DNA of 64,000 nt from Cunninghamella blakesleeana (lineage: Eukaryota; Mucoromycota; Mucoromycetes; Mucorales; Cunninghamellaceae), in assembly GCA_017871115.1 (NCBI GenBank), contig JAFCIZ010000006.1, positions 744,001 to 808,000 on the forward strand, in the 5' to 3' direction. The notes under the pieces were generated by a model that had not been told where the DNA came from, searched no databases, and saw nothing but the letters and a program-made list of their open reading frames with translations. Each line of letters starts with the position of its first letter. Positions within the stretch are counted from its first letter, which is position 1. Positions 1 through 11,904 of the stretch are shown here, one piece after another. Position numbers and translations under genes: made by a program.

Positions 1-1006
1 AAATAGGGTCCCATGATATTCCTCTAACATCTTCCACCTCCCATTCATTACCAAAGGATATGATTGCATCCTTTAATTCTTGGCTTTTAATATATTTACT
101 CCAGTCATGAGTACCATCATGTACTAAACCCAAGACCTTTTCTGCCAAAAATACGGTTAATCCATAGGAGATTGGTGTTCGTGACATGGTGGATAAAAAT
201 AAGGATCCGCCAGGCTTAGTTAATTGTGCACATGTTTGTAAAAATGCTAAAGGTTGGTTGACATGTTCAATAATTTCCATTGCTAATACTACATCGAATT
301 GTTCTTGGGCTGCTAATAGATCCTCTAGTATCATATAAAAAATAAAATAGTATGAAGTAAAGATTATTGTCAAGTTATTAATTTAATTATTTAATTAATC
401 TTATATATCCATTATATAGTATAATAAATACCTTTTTTTATTATTATCATTATTTTTTTTACCTGCAGTAGTATGTCGATATTCTATTTTACCAGGGCCA
501 CGCCATAATTGAGGATCTTTTCGAGCATGTAACTTGGCCATTTGAATATTATTATAAGAAGCATCAGCACCAATAACATCACCACCTAACCTTACAAGTG
601 ACTATTATATATGAATATATATACATAATATTATAATATATGTTAATATTATAATTTGTTTTTTTTAATAAAATAAAATAAAATAAAATATTACTTCGGA
701 TAACAAACCACCACCACAACCAATATCAAGCATACGTAAACCTTTGAAAGGAGTAGCTGAGGGTTCTGTACTAAGTCTATCACGGACATAACCAACGCGA
801 GGAGGATTTAATAGTTGAAGCATACCAAATTCACCTTTTGGATCCCACCACTGTGCTGAAATATCACTAAATTTTTTTACTTCTGAAGCATCAATTGTTG
901 TAAATGATTTTGGTGGGTTTATTTCATGATATTTTTTAAGTGTCGTTGAAAATAGCCGCTTTTGTGACGATAAAGTAACACTTTTAGAGAATCGTTGCAT
1001 AAGCAT
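1..1006 (-). CDS. COQ3: Ubiquinone biosynthesis O-methyltransferase, mitochondrial (3' end outside window)
   Basis: SAM-dependent O-methyltransferase that carries out both O-methylation steps of coenzyme Q synthesis in the mitochondrial matrix. Exons are 695-1006, 463-601 and 1-324; the last runs off the window edge, so the C-terminus is missing. The start at 1006 gives an Arg/Ser/Thr-rich N-terminus typical of a mitochondrial presequence. The family block [12 protein letters not shown] is followed by the SAM-binding motif [12 protein letters not shown], then GADAS and the MEIIEHV segment of the class I methyltransferase fold. Joints are phase 0 and phase 1 and keep the frame through YRHTTAGED-type sequence. 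It is divergent from the DUF4291 gene, with a 483-bp shared upstream region. Family assignment is firm; the extreme start could be either of two nearby Met codons (1006 or 1000). Confidence 0.93.
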
Positions 1007-1489
1007 ATGTATATTTCTTATGTATATTTATAAAATAAAGTAGGAATGAGAAAAAAAAAATAAAAGGGTGGAGAAAAAAATTTATACCCATTTTATATAT
1101 ATATATATATTAAAACGCCGCTTTTTTTAAATCTGATAATACTATGAATATGATATGATATTATAGGATTCTTATTAATACCAGTGATTATAAATTAAAT
1201 GGTGATATTTATTTCAATATATTTAAAAGTTGCAATATAAAATACTACACCCTATACTACAACTCTTATCAACATAATTCCCTTTTGTAGAAGCAACACA
1301 CCGCCACAATAAAATAAGATGCAAATTTTTTTGCTTTGCTATTTTACCATCATAAATTTCCTTTTGTAGAAATATCTTACAGCCGCAGTCTCAAACTTTT
1401 TTTTATTTAATCTTTTTTTTTTTTTTCTATTTCCTTTTCCTTTCTTTTTTTTTAATATATTTATATATATATAAACAGCTACAATAAAA
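1007..1489. promoter_or_regulatory. Divergent intergenic region COQ3 / DUF4291 gene
   Basis: 483 bp between two divergent start codons. The DUF4291 side is pyrimidine-rich from about 1396 to 1452 on the plus strand, immediately before the start codon, the usual leader pattern in this window. A (TA)n run lies near 1096-1110. No gene seen. Confidence 0.5.
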
Positions 1490-2251
1490 ATGAAATATAA
1501 CCCACCTTTACCTGTTGAACATATCCCTAAATCGTTTACCATAGAGCCATATTTAAACGAAGAAAATTTAGAACATCGGTTGAAGGCACCAAGTGAAGAC
1601 CATCCTGATAGTCACCATGTTATACTAGCCCATTATGATGATACGTCTATTCTTGTCTATCAAGCATTTTCACCACAAATTGCTGACTATGCTGTTCAAC
1701 ATCAAAAATTCGAAGGATGTTCTGTTTATAAATTGGGTCGTATGACATGGATAAAACCAAGCTTCTTATGGATGCAATATCGATCAAGATGGAATACCAA
1801 AGACGATTTTCAAAAAAGAACATTATGTATTCGTTTAAAAAGGACCTATTTTGATGGACTAGTGAATGATTCTGTCAAAAGTAATTTTAAAGAAGGATCA
1901 TCGTCAATAAAAACAAAGGAAGAATGGTTGGAAGCAAGAAAAGCAAGTTCAGTGGTAGTTCAATGGGATCCTGATTATACACCTAGTTTAATACCCGAAA
2001 GAATCAATACAAAAAGACGTGCCATTCAGCTTGGTTTAAAAGGAAAAGCTTCAAGTCGTTTAGCTAAAGGAGTGAATTTAGAAAATATTGATAAAAGTGA
2101 TATTCTTTCTATTGAAGATGTTACACCTTTTGTAGATGAAATGCGTGGTCGTTTGGAAGCTGATCAAGAGAAACCAAACGACGAGCGTTTTTCTAATCTA
2201 TGGATTCCTATTGAAAGACCTTATTTTGTTGATCCTAATGCAAGTTTATAA
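1490..2251 (+). CDS. DUF4291 domain protein
   Basis: Single-exon gene for a 253-residue protein. The block RMTWIKPSFLWMQYRSRW (about residues 83-100) is the hallmark of the DUF4291 family, which occurs in bacteria and in scattered fungi. Further family-like segments are ILVYQAF near residue 54 and VVQWDPD near residue 155. No signal peptide or membrane helix is visible, so it is probably cytosolic. The biochemical function of the family is not established and none is proposed here. The start at 1490 is preceded by an A-rich context and a pyrimidine leader. The lack of introns in an intron-rich neighbourhood, together with the patchy fungal distribution of the family, would fit acquisition from bacteria, but that is inference. 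Confidence 0.88.
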   Translation: MKYNPPLPVEHIPKSFTIEPYLNEENLEHRLKAPSEDHPDSHHVILAHYDDTSILVYQAFSPQIADYAVQHQKFEGCSVYKLGRMTWIKPSFLWMQYRSRWNTKDDFQKRTLCIRLKRTYFDGLVNDSVKSNFKEGSSSIKTKEEWLEARKASSVVVQWDPDYTPSLIPERINTKRRAIQLGLKGKASSRLAKGVNLENIDKSDILSIEDVTPFVDEMRGRLEADQEKPNDERFSNLWIPIERPYFVDPNASL

Positions 2252-3403
2252 ATTCCCTTTTGCTGCTGTTGTAAATATACCATAATAATAGTTGAATAAA
2301 GTTGTTTATTAAAATATACAATTGTAATAATACGTGATTATCATGATATGTTTTATTTTTTAAAAAGAAAGAAATAAAAATAAATTTAAACCCAATTTTT
2401 AATCTTTTTTCAGTAATTTTAAAATACAAACTTTATTAAGATACAAAATTTTTTAATTTAGATCATTGAAAAATAATATTTAGATATATATATATATATA
2501 TTTGAGTAGTTTGCATATTATTTTATAGCCTTTTTAGATGACCTAATTTAGTCTAATAAAAAATTGTTTTAAACCGTTTTCTTTTTGTAGCATTGTTCCC
2601 AAAAAATTTTTTTTGAATGACTTATCCAACCAATTCAATCTTTAACGGTAATTATATTACAAGTTTTGATAATAAGTGAAATGAATACACAATTTTTTTT
2701 TTTTTTTTTGGTATTTGCTATTAAAAATTATCAAAAACCAGGCTTTTTTTATTTAAGCCGTCATCAAAAATGTTTAAAAGAGTATCTAAAATGATTTGTT
2801 CGATTTTCGTAAATAACAACAAATAAAAATAATGAATTTTTGTTAACAATTATTCTTAAATATTATATTACTTTTACTTTATCATCTTCTATAAAAGACA
2901 TTGCGTTATTGCTTTTTACCTTATAGCTATTTTGTATCAAGTTCTTTATACCCTGTTTAACCACAGGAAGAAGCATAGTGTCCTTTGACATTATGATTTT
3001 CAAGAGCATAAAAAGTATTCAATGTTTCATGAGATTATATTTGTCTAAATTTTAGATTTGTATATGTAATAAATTTTTCTACATTCCATCCAGGCAATAG
3101 GTATCCAGAAGAGAATTTAAACGATGGATTTTCTCTCTTTGTAGTATATTTATGATCTTCTATATTCCAAAATAGAGATGATTGTTGGAAAAAAAGCAGA
3201 AAAAATCTTTTTTTTTTATTTCTTTTCCTTCTTTTTAATTTATATTGAAAGCCGTTACATACGTTCTTATAAATAAAATAAATTTGGTTATATATACATA
3301 TATATATATATATGTAAAGTATATGTAAAAGTAAGTTAAAAGTGGTTTTAATATTTATTTTTAAAAAAAATACTAAGAACTATTTTTTTAAGGGGTAAAT
3401 AAA
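2252..3403. other. Intergenic AT-rich DNA with a possible coding remnant
   Basis: No intact gene. Contains (TA)n near 2485-2503 and 3292-3314 and many homopolymer runs. A less AT-rich patch at about 2878-3190 translates on the minus strand into protein-like sequence interrupted by stops (see the separate entry). Confidence 0.6.
2878..3190 (-). pseudogene. Possible decayed coding remnant, family unknown
   Basis: On the minus strand one frame reads through about 42 codons including the segments NPSFKFSSGYLLPGWNVEKF and then, after a single TAA, SHETLNTFYALENHNVKG, after which further stops occur. A different frame continues with a 40-codon stretch ending VKSNNAMSFIEDDKVKVI. Amino-acid content is balanced and unlike the Lys/Asn/Ile/Phe noise of neighbouring intergenic DNA. 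It could be a dead gene, a transposon fragment, or exons of a short gene whose splice sites I did not resolve. I do not recognise the family. Confidence 0.3.
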
Positions 3404-4306
3404 TTATGCAAAGATATTTAAATCAAATAATCCACTAGCAGATTTATCAGTATATTGTTTACCAGCAGCTGAAGTCCAACCACCAAATGGTAATTTCATT
3501 CTAAGACTACTATCATCATTATCAAAAGTGGCATACCAAAGAGGGCAAGAGTTATCAACAACAACACTTCGGGAACCAAAGATATTACCCCATTCACCTA
3601 TTAGTAATGAAAATATAAATACCAATATTAATACGGATTTAAACAAGTAAACAAATAAATGGGTTATTTCTAAAACAAATGCACATATACATATACTTAT
3701 ATGCATATGTATTTATTTATTTACATACCTGGAGAAGAATAAATACCATATTTGTATCCAGCACCTTTGACAGCAGCAATTAAAGCTTTAGCTTGTTTTA
3801 GATTACCAGCAGTTCCGTAATTCCAAGTACCACAGGTAGGATCGTTTTCGATATCTACCCAAATACGACCGATCTTCATCTTGTTAGCATCAAACACTTT
3901 ACCGAGTTCAGCAACTTGGGTAGAAAAAGATTTACATTTATTACCAGAACCTGAAAAGGAAATTTAATTAATTCAAATGATAAAAGTGGTTGTTAAAAAG
4001 AGTATTCTTTTTTCTTTTTTCTTATTTTTTCACAAGAAAATTACCAGTACAAGGGAACCAATAAGTATCAATATCAGTATAACCAGCAGCTCTAGCACGA
4101 TTATAGTTTGTAACAAAGTTAGGATCAACTCGACCACCAGTGGAACAAGCTTCTTGGTAACCACGAATCACTAATTTAGTGAAGCCTTGACCATAAGCTT
4201 TTTTGTAAGTTGCTTGAGGGACTAAAGCAGAGTTGTCAACACCGTGTTTTAAAGCACTTACTACACTACCAAAAACTAAAGCTACAGATACCAATGACAC
4301 CTTCAT
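3404..4306 (-). CDS. Secreted GH25 lysozyme (muramidase-type)
   Basis: Predicted glycoside hydrolase family 25 enzyme, which cleaves the MurNAc-GlcNAc beta-1,4 bond of bacterial peptidoglycan. Exons 4045-4306, 3729-3950 and 3404-3597 give 225 residues, normal for a one-domain GH25 protein. A signal peptide (about residues 1-18, ending VVSA) is followed at once by the first GH25 strand HGVDNSA with the conserved Asp (about residue 24). The catalytic pair appears as WVDIE (Asp about 120, Glu about 122), followed by GYKYGIYSS and a terminal strand with the substrate-cleft Trp/Tyr residues. All key acidic residues are present, so the enzyme looks active. The next gene on the same strand encodes a secreted LysM protein. 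Fungal GH25 genes are generally regarded as bacterial in origin; the three spliced exons show that this copy is fully fungal in structure. Confidence 0.92.
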
Positions 4307-5474
4307 TTTCTATAATTTTTTTGTAAAAAAGATAAAATAAAGCAATTAAAAATGAAATGAAAAGTTAAAAAAAAAACAGAAAAATTAGACATGTTATATA
4401 TTTTGAAATAAAAGTATGGCTTTGAAGTTATTCTTCTTTTTTTGGAAAAAATTCAGAATCTTCATTTTATTTAATTTTGTCCCTTATTTTTTTTTTGGTT
4501 CTAATTGAAATAGGAAATTTATTTTATAGGTAGTTTAGACTAGTTTTTATTCGCGTCACTCAAAAAATAATAATAAAAAAAAAGTTAACCAATGATTGTT
4601 CAAGATTCACCCAAAAAAAATTTATTTTGTGACAAGTTTTATTATTAAAAAAATATAAAAGAGAGCAATCCTTTATATTCTTTTTTCTTTTTTCCTTGTT
4701 GCTTCTGTCTTGTGATCATTTCACGTATAAATCTTTCGCCTTTTACTAAAGATTTCCGTGGCTGCAAGACCTAAATGAAGCTAACCCCAATTTTTTGTAC
4801 ACCTTTCTTTTTTTTTTAATAAAAAAAAGGAAAGTTTCTTTAAAAATTAAATAATGAAAATGAAAAAATAACACATCTAACTGTATGATTATTAATACTT
4901 GTTTCTATCAAGTTTTTATAAAAATAGGGAGTATTTATAGTTCTAAGTACATAATATATTAGCCGTTCATTTCTAGAATTCGTTTTTCTTTATATTTTAA
5001 AAACGAAAAACTACGCGTAAATATACGTAATTTATTTAAAAAAAATAAGAGCATGATGATTGAAACCATAAAATGAAAGATATTTTCCAAGGTTATTGCG
5101 TGTCTAATATATAAAAAACTATTTGACGGTTTATCAAAAAAGACTTCAAAGTCTTTTATTATTTTCTAGATCCCCGTTTACCCAAAATATATAAATATAT
5201 AAATTATATTAAGTGTGATTACGTGGCACTATATTCATAGTTTCACAGAGTTTTATTATTAATATATTACATATTTTTTATTGTTGCATATACAAATCAA
5301 TATTTATAAAAGTACAAATCAATGGTTTATTGATATTATTCTTTTTTTTTTGAAGTAAATAATTGTTAAATAGTAAGAAAAATAAATAAATATATAAGTA
5401 TAAACTATATATTTTTATAAATATAGAGAAAGATCAAAGGAAAAAAGTTAAAAAGAAAAAAAGAGGGAAGCCTC
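4307..5474. other. Intergenic region upstream of the GH25 gene
   Basis: 1.17 kb of AT-rich DNA holding the GH25 promoter (right of 4306) and the 3' flank of the LysM gene. It contains T-tracts and a less AT-rich patch near 4700-4800. I see no gene or RNA. Confidence 0.5.
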
Positions 5475-7383
5475 TTAATCGGTGAAATCAAGTAATTTAC
5501 AATCACCACCTTCGTAAATATCAACTTTAGTAATACCATGTTCTTTGTTCAAAGTATTGTAATGCTTTTTGTAGTTGACGAATAAATCGATATGGTTAGA
5601 GCCGAAAGACCAACTTTGATCATTAACCTATTTATTAAAGAATAAATAAATAAATAAATAAAGTAAACGAGTTAGTTACCATTTTATGATTTAAAATGCA
5701 TTGGTTTCTATTTTTATTGTTTTTATTATTATTATTGCTGTTTTCGAATATAAACCTACCAATAAACAACCGTTATGTTTCTTTCCAGTACCGGGGATAT
5801 CCCAGCCTTGAATAGCAGGAACAAAGATTTTGGTATCTCTTTTGATATCATTAGCAGCAATGGTAATGAAAGGGCGTAAACTAGTACCATAGGAAGTAAG
5901 ACCATAAGGTTCTTCGTTAGCATCTAATTCCATGAAGCATTCATAATCGGAAGAACAAGAGCAACCACCTAAATTGACAATTTTAGATGAAGTAACAACA
6001 CCACTGCCTTCCATGACTAAGGCATCAGCATAATCTTCGGATACTTTAGCAATACTTTTACCAGAACAAGTCTTGATGGTTACTTTTTTACCTCCTTCAT
6101 CATAATCTTCAGGATGAGCAGTCCAGTAATAAGTTAAACGGGCATCACGGCGAAGACGATGGCGTTGTTTAAGATTGGTGATTTTATCAACAAGTTTACC
6201 ATTATCATCATCATCTTCTTCTTCTTCTTGTTCCTTCTTTGCTTTTTCTTCTTCTTCTTTCTTTTTTTCAGCCTTAGCAGCTTCTTCTTCTTGTTCCTTC
6301 TTTGCTTTTTCTTCTTCTTCTTTCTTTTTTTCAGCCTTAGCAGCTTCTTCTTCTTGCTCCTTCTTTGCTTTTTCTTCTTCTTTCTTCTTTTGTTCAGACT
6401 TAGAGGAATCTTCTAATTCTTCTTTCTTCTTTTCTTCAGAATTAGAAGTTTCTTCTTTATTTTTTTCTTCATCGCCTTGAGATTGCTGTTGATTAGCCTT
6501 AACAGCTTGTTTTTGTTTTTCTTCTATTTGTTTTTTCTTTTCAGACTTGGCAGCTTCGTGTTTCTTTTTATCTTTGCTATGTTGAACGGCTGATTTTTTA
6601 CTACCAAAGCTACTAGTATTAACTTCAACACAGTATTGTTGACCAAGATAAAGATTGTCACATTTTCCACGATTGATGTTGTCATTAAGATCATAAAATT
6701 GACCAGCGGTAAGACCATATTTTTTAGCAACTTTAGTACAAGTATCACCAGTAACAACTGTTTAAATAGTAATAATAATAATAATAGTGTTAATATATAT
6801 AATATAATAAAAATATAATATGCATGTTTCCTCTTATATGTAAAATATACCTTTGTGGTACTTTGAACATCCGCCAGCAAGAGCAGCACCGTTCTTGCTT
6901 ACACAATATTTCTTGGTGGGTTTCAAGTTGGTACAATGGCTATTGATTTGAGTATTCCAAGAGTATAATTCATCTAAACGAATACCATATTTATCAACAA
7001 TAGTTGAACAAGTTTCACCATAACTAACTATAATTATTAATAGATTTATTTATTTAGTTTTTTTTTTTTATTTTATTTTAAAAAAATGAAGAGAAAGCAA
7101 AGAAAAGTAAAGGTTAATTAGTGATTATAATAAAAGTTTAAAATTCAAAAATTCAAAATTTAAATTCCGCATTTATGAGTTTTCAGTGCATTTTTCTTTT
7201 ACCAGTATGATACTTTGAACAAGTATCACCGTGACGTTTGTAAAGATTAACCCATTGACCACGTTGATTAAATTCATGATCAGCGCCATGGATTAATTCA
7301 TAATCCTCGCCAGATTCATTAGCAAGGACTTGATAGGATTGACTGATTAATAAAGTTGCTACTGCAAATAAGGAGAGACGCAT
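5475..7383 (-). CDS. Secreted LysM / Lys-Glu-rich linker / double-psi beta-barrel (3D/RlpA-like) protein
   Basis: Exons 7203-7383, 6851-7027, 5760-6757 and 5475-5627 encode 502 residues. A signal peptide (about residues 1-21) precedes two LysM modules, each beginning SKYHxG-V and containing GETC or GDTC, the usual Cys-rich fungal LysM that binds chitin or peptidoglycan sugars. Next comes a 21-residue repeat rich in Lys and Glu (units like KAKKEQEEEAAKAEKKKEEE), probably a long charged coiled-coil or stalk. The C-terminal 190 residues start RLTYYWTAHPED and include the Cys-rich GGCSCSSDYEC, FITIAANDIKRDTKIFVPAI and GCLL-VNDQSWSFGSNHIDLF, which resemble the 3D/RlpA-like double-psi barrel of cell-wall-acting proteins. 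Likely secreted and wall-acting; exact activity is unknown. It lies next to a GH25 lysozyme gene on the same strand. Confidence 0.82.
6212..6400. repeat. 63-bp coding tandem repeat (about 3 copies)
   Basis: The segment carrying gccttagcag recurs exactly 63 bp apart (6271 and 6334), with a third, partly decayed unit alongside. The unit encodes 21 residues of the Lys/Glu-rich linker of the LysM protein. Because 63 is a multiple of three, copy-number change would lengthen or shorten the stalk without a frameshift. Confidence 0.85.
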
Positions 7384-8302
7384 TGATATTGTTGGGTTTT
7401 AAATAAAGAATGGAATGGGGTAGTGTTTTTTTTTTATTTTTTTTATTTAAATAGTAAAATGAATGGAAAGGTTTTTTAAAAGAATAAAAAATAAAAAAGA
7501 CTTGAATAAAGAAAAGAAAAAGAGAAAAAAACAAGAATCAAAGAAGTGAAATGATCATTTTATTCTATTTTAAAATAGCGCAACGTTAATTTATTATATG
7601 AGAATAAGATTTCTTTCTTTTCTTTCTATCAATATTAACATTAATTAATGGATCTCAATTTTCTATTGAAAGAATTTGTAGAAAAATAAATTAAATAAAA
7701 GCATAAAATAATAAAAAAAATATATTATATATATGTACTCCAGCTTTTTTTTTTAAAAAAACTCAAAATCGTATTATTGTATTACCTTATTTTAGATTCT
7801 TCAGATATGTCGCCCTTACTATCTTTTTCTATACATTATATTATTTTATGTATGTGTGTGCCTTTTTTTTTCTTTTTTTTGCCATGTACCACATTGATCC
7901 TTTCCTTTTGCTCATCCATTTTAATTAAATTTTAATTTTTTAAGGTAGAACAACCCTTTTAACAAAGAAAAAAATATATATTGTATTTGAACTTTAAATG
8001 ATATTATTTTCAAAAGGAAAACAATGTTAGGAATATTGTACTCTAACTTTAATAATAACCTTTGAAGAAAAAAATAATAAATCATTTATTGTATTTTAAC
8101 TTTAATCTTTCTATATTACAAAAAAAAAAAGAATAAACAGTTATAAGAATATCAAGAATAATAAGAATAATAAGAATAAACATATAGTACAAATCATAAA
8201 ATAGTTATAATAATAATATCAAAATACATAATAGAGTAGTTAAAAAAAAAAAAAAACATATAAATACATATCATATCCCCAAGATTTCAATTCTTGTATA
8301 TA
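7384..8302. other. Intergenic region upstream of the LysM gene
   Basis: 919 bp. The first 150 bp right of 7383 are purine-rich on the plus strand, i.e. a pyrimidine-rich leader for the minus-strand LysM gene. It contains a T/A block near 7746-7762 and an AAGAAT-type short repeat near 8146-8180. No gene seen. Confidence 0.5.
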
Positions 8303-11300
8303 TTAACAATCATAATCATCTGCAACTACAGCTGCCGCACTAGTCATATCAACATGGGGTCTTAAAAAGGAATCAAAATAAGTATCTAAACGACCGACAT
8401 CTTGATCATCATTTAATTTCACTCGTGTGCCAATATACCCATCTGGACGAATCACTACCATGGTAGGTGATTTATTTTTCCCTAGTGAAACATTATATGC
8501 TTTGTGACATTGGTGATCATGATCCAAATATACTTTATCTAACCCAAAAGGAAAAGCGGCATGGATGATTGAAGAAGGTGTGGTATTCAAACATTTAATT
8601 ACCTCATTTTTATTGGAGGTGGTAATATATAAAAATGAAAATAATCGTGGTGAAGTCATAAATCGATCTTGTTGTTGTTGGTGTTGGTAATCTAAGCTAT
8701 TACTACCTCTCCCACTATCTTCTTCAAAACAAGATGAAAAAGAAGGTCGAGGTGAGGATATGTTTTGTTGTTGTTGTTGTGATAGTGATTGATCATGAGA
8801 ATTGCGTCTTGCTATTGTTGTACAGCTTGTCATGGTAGAAGTAGGTGAACTTGGTCGATTGTTAGAAAAGATAGAATGAAGTGATCCTCTTGGAACTGCA
8901 GAATAAGAAAAGGATGATCGATGAGAGGATGTATGGGAAGAACTAGATTCTCTTGGATTATTTTCTATCGCTGTTGAGGTAGTATTGATGGCTAATGATG
9001 ATAAATTATTATTATTATTATTATTCAATTGATATTGAGGGTGGTTATAATAATGAGAAGCGGGAGGTTGTTGATGTTGCGTTTCATATCGATGAATAAA
9101 AGAATGATTAGAATCTAAATACCGACGTAGTTTACGTAATGTGGTTAAACATTTTTCATCATCATGAATATTTCTACAAAATATCAGGATCGTAAAGTTG
9201 ACTTCAGAATTTTGCCATCGTATTCTATCCAATAGTTGAAAGTAATTTGCTCTTATTTGTCTCCATCTTTCTGCTGAGGTATTTAGTGTAATTCCACTTT
9301 TTGGGGGTGATGCTATGGTTGTACTAAATGAAGTTTGTGATCCTTGATGTGTTATTTCATTATTTTTTCCATTTTGTTGTTGTTGTTGCTGTCGCCCATT
9401 ATTAGAATTATTATTATTATTGCCATAATAACGAATTGCTTTTTTTGTAACGTGTTGAAGTTTTGAAAAGGACCAGCCTATAGATGTGGATGATGAAGAA
9501 GTAGATAATGATCGTGGTCGTTGTTGTTGTCCATTGATTAAGTTTTTATTATTCAATTGAGTAAGTGGAGGAGGTGATTGTGAAACAGGTGATGAAGATG
9601 GTGATACAATATCATCCAAGCCGTGAGGACTACTAGCGTTGGGTAGATTGGAATAAGATTTCATATTGTTTGTTGAAAATAAATTGGATTGTGATAATAA
9701 AATTTGAATTAATGTATAAGGCTTTAATTTCCCATTCTGTGCCAAGGATCCTGCTATTCCATTATTATTGGAATCATTTTGCAACATCTGTGTCATGGCT
9801 GTAATGGTATTAGAATCTGATGTTGTAGCTAAAGAAAAGGTGCTTGCTGTACATAAATTGATCAAATTCATTTGATAAGGTGTTTCGCCAACCAAACTAG
9901 GTTTACTTTTTTCCAATTTATAAGTTTGTTCTTTAGAATTCATAGCTTTTTTTCTTTCTTCATCATTATGATCATCATCATCATCATAAGCTGATAAAGA
10001 TCGGTTACTAATAAGTTGTATAAATGCTTGAGATGCTGTTATGATATCATCTAATTTGGATTTAGATTCTTCCTCATAAGTATCTAAAAGTAAAGGTGTG
10101 GCTCGTTGGTGCAAATGTAAATATAATTTCCAACAAAGATTTTGTGCTTGTTCTAAACCAAAATTTGTTGATAATAACCCTGGTGGGCATATGCTTTGTG
10201 CTGCTCCTCCAACTAAAAAATAATGACGGTCTACTGTGTATTCTTCACAAGCTTTAATTTCAGCTATTTTTAATTTAAATCAGAACAAAATAAAACAAAA
10301 CAAAATAATATAGATGTATTAATATAGGTTAGTTCGGTTGTATCACCTTTTTTTTTTTTTTTTTTTTTTCAACGGAATCTTTTGATTACTATATATATAT
10401 TTTTCTTAATTACCTGACCAACTAAAATATGAATGCACTTTAGTAAATTCGATTTGATAAGGATCTATCACTGATTTTATATGGCGTTGAGCTTTAGATA
10501 AAGGTACAGGATCATCGATGGTGAGGTGACTCCATCTTGGTTGATGTTCAAACATAAGATACATTTTTTCTCCATGAGCTATATAATTATACGCAGAATA
10601 TATATGTATTATATAAAAAAACATAAAATTATTAGTAAAAAAACCCCATTACATTATTCCTTTTATAGATATATGGCACTGTTTTGAAGTTTTTTTATTA
10701 TTATTTCTTCTATTTATCCATATTTTTTTTATGTAATCCGAAATGACTTACCGACAATGAATATTGCATTATCCCCTTTTCTAACGACAGACATACGAGT
10801 CCCAGGAAAATTTGTTGACACAGTGGCTTCCATGGTATAAAATACACCATTTGTTCTAATACTCCGCTGAGCAATCCCTAAAATCATTACATTTATATAT
10901 ATATATATAAAGCATGTGGAACGCACACACAGATATACGCATTACGTACACAAAAAAAAAAAAAAATAGAATGAGTTTTATTTTTCTATTTCCTTTGATT
11001 GTATATATATGGATATTTATTTGTTATTATTCTTGATCTTATCTCTATTTTTTACTTTATTTTATTTTTATTTTTACGTACCTAATTTATGTCTAACAAA
11101 GCTATTTTTTCCGTCAGCACCAATAATGAATTTTGATTTCCAATAAGTTTCAATCCCATGATTATTTTGAATAGTTGCCATAATTGATTTTTTTTGTGGT
11201 AAATGAGGATGATGGTGATGGTGATGAAAATCGTCGGAATCAAAATCATCTAATTTGATTAATTCATGTTGATAATCAACTTTCACTCCAAAGCCAGCCA

Positions 11301-11863
11301 GGGCATCAATGAGAGCATCACAGACCTTGTTACACTCGTACGAAAGACTCCAATTAAATTCAGTAGCTTCATTTTCCCACACCCTAAAACTTTGATGGTC
11401 AGTGGTGGTGGCGGCATGACTTCCGTGGTGATGACCTCCCCCTCCTCCCCCTCCTCCAGTTGAAGTGCTGCTAGTTACATTTGTAAACGTTTCAAACTTC
11501 CAATGTCGATATCCGTTTTGAAGCATGGTTTCAGTAATCCCTATGTTACTTAATAATTGTAAACTTCTTGGAGACCATAAAAAGGATTTATTAGTGTTAG
11601 TTGATTTAGCCTCTTTTTTATCTATAATGAATATAGATATATGTATAAAACAAAAAAGGTTTAGTGTATCAGTAACAATAATAATAATCATATTAATCAT
11701 AATATAGTATAAGCCTTCCACGTATTACTGTATTTTTTTTCCCGTATCCTTCCATCCCTTTTTGTATTATTAAATGAGTAATCTAATTTATTTACCTATA
11801 ATCCGTACTGATATTCCCATTTTTGTTAACAATAAAGCTGTGTATAAACCAATAGGTCCTATT

Positions 11864-11904
<41 letters not shown>

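Noticed and set aside
6159..6480. Plus-strand Phe/Ser-rich ORFs
   Set aside because: They are antisense shadows of the Lys/Glu-rich repeat of the LysM protein.
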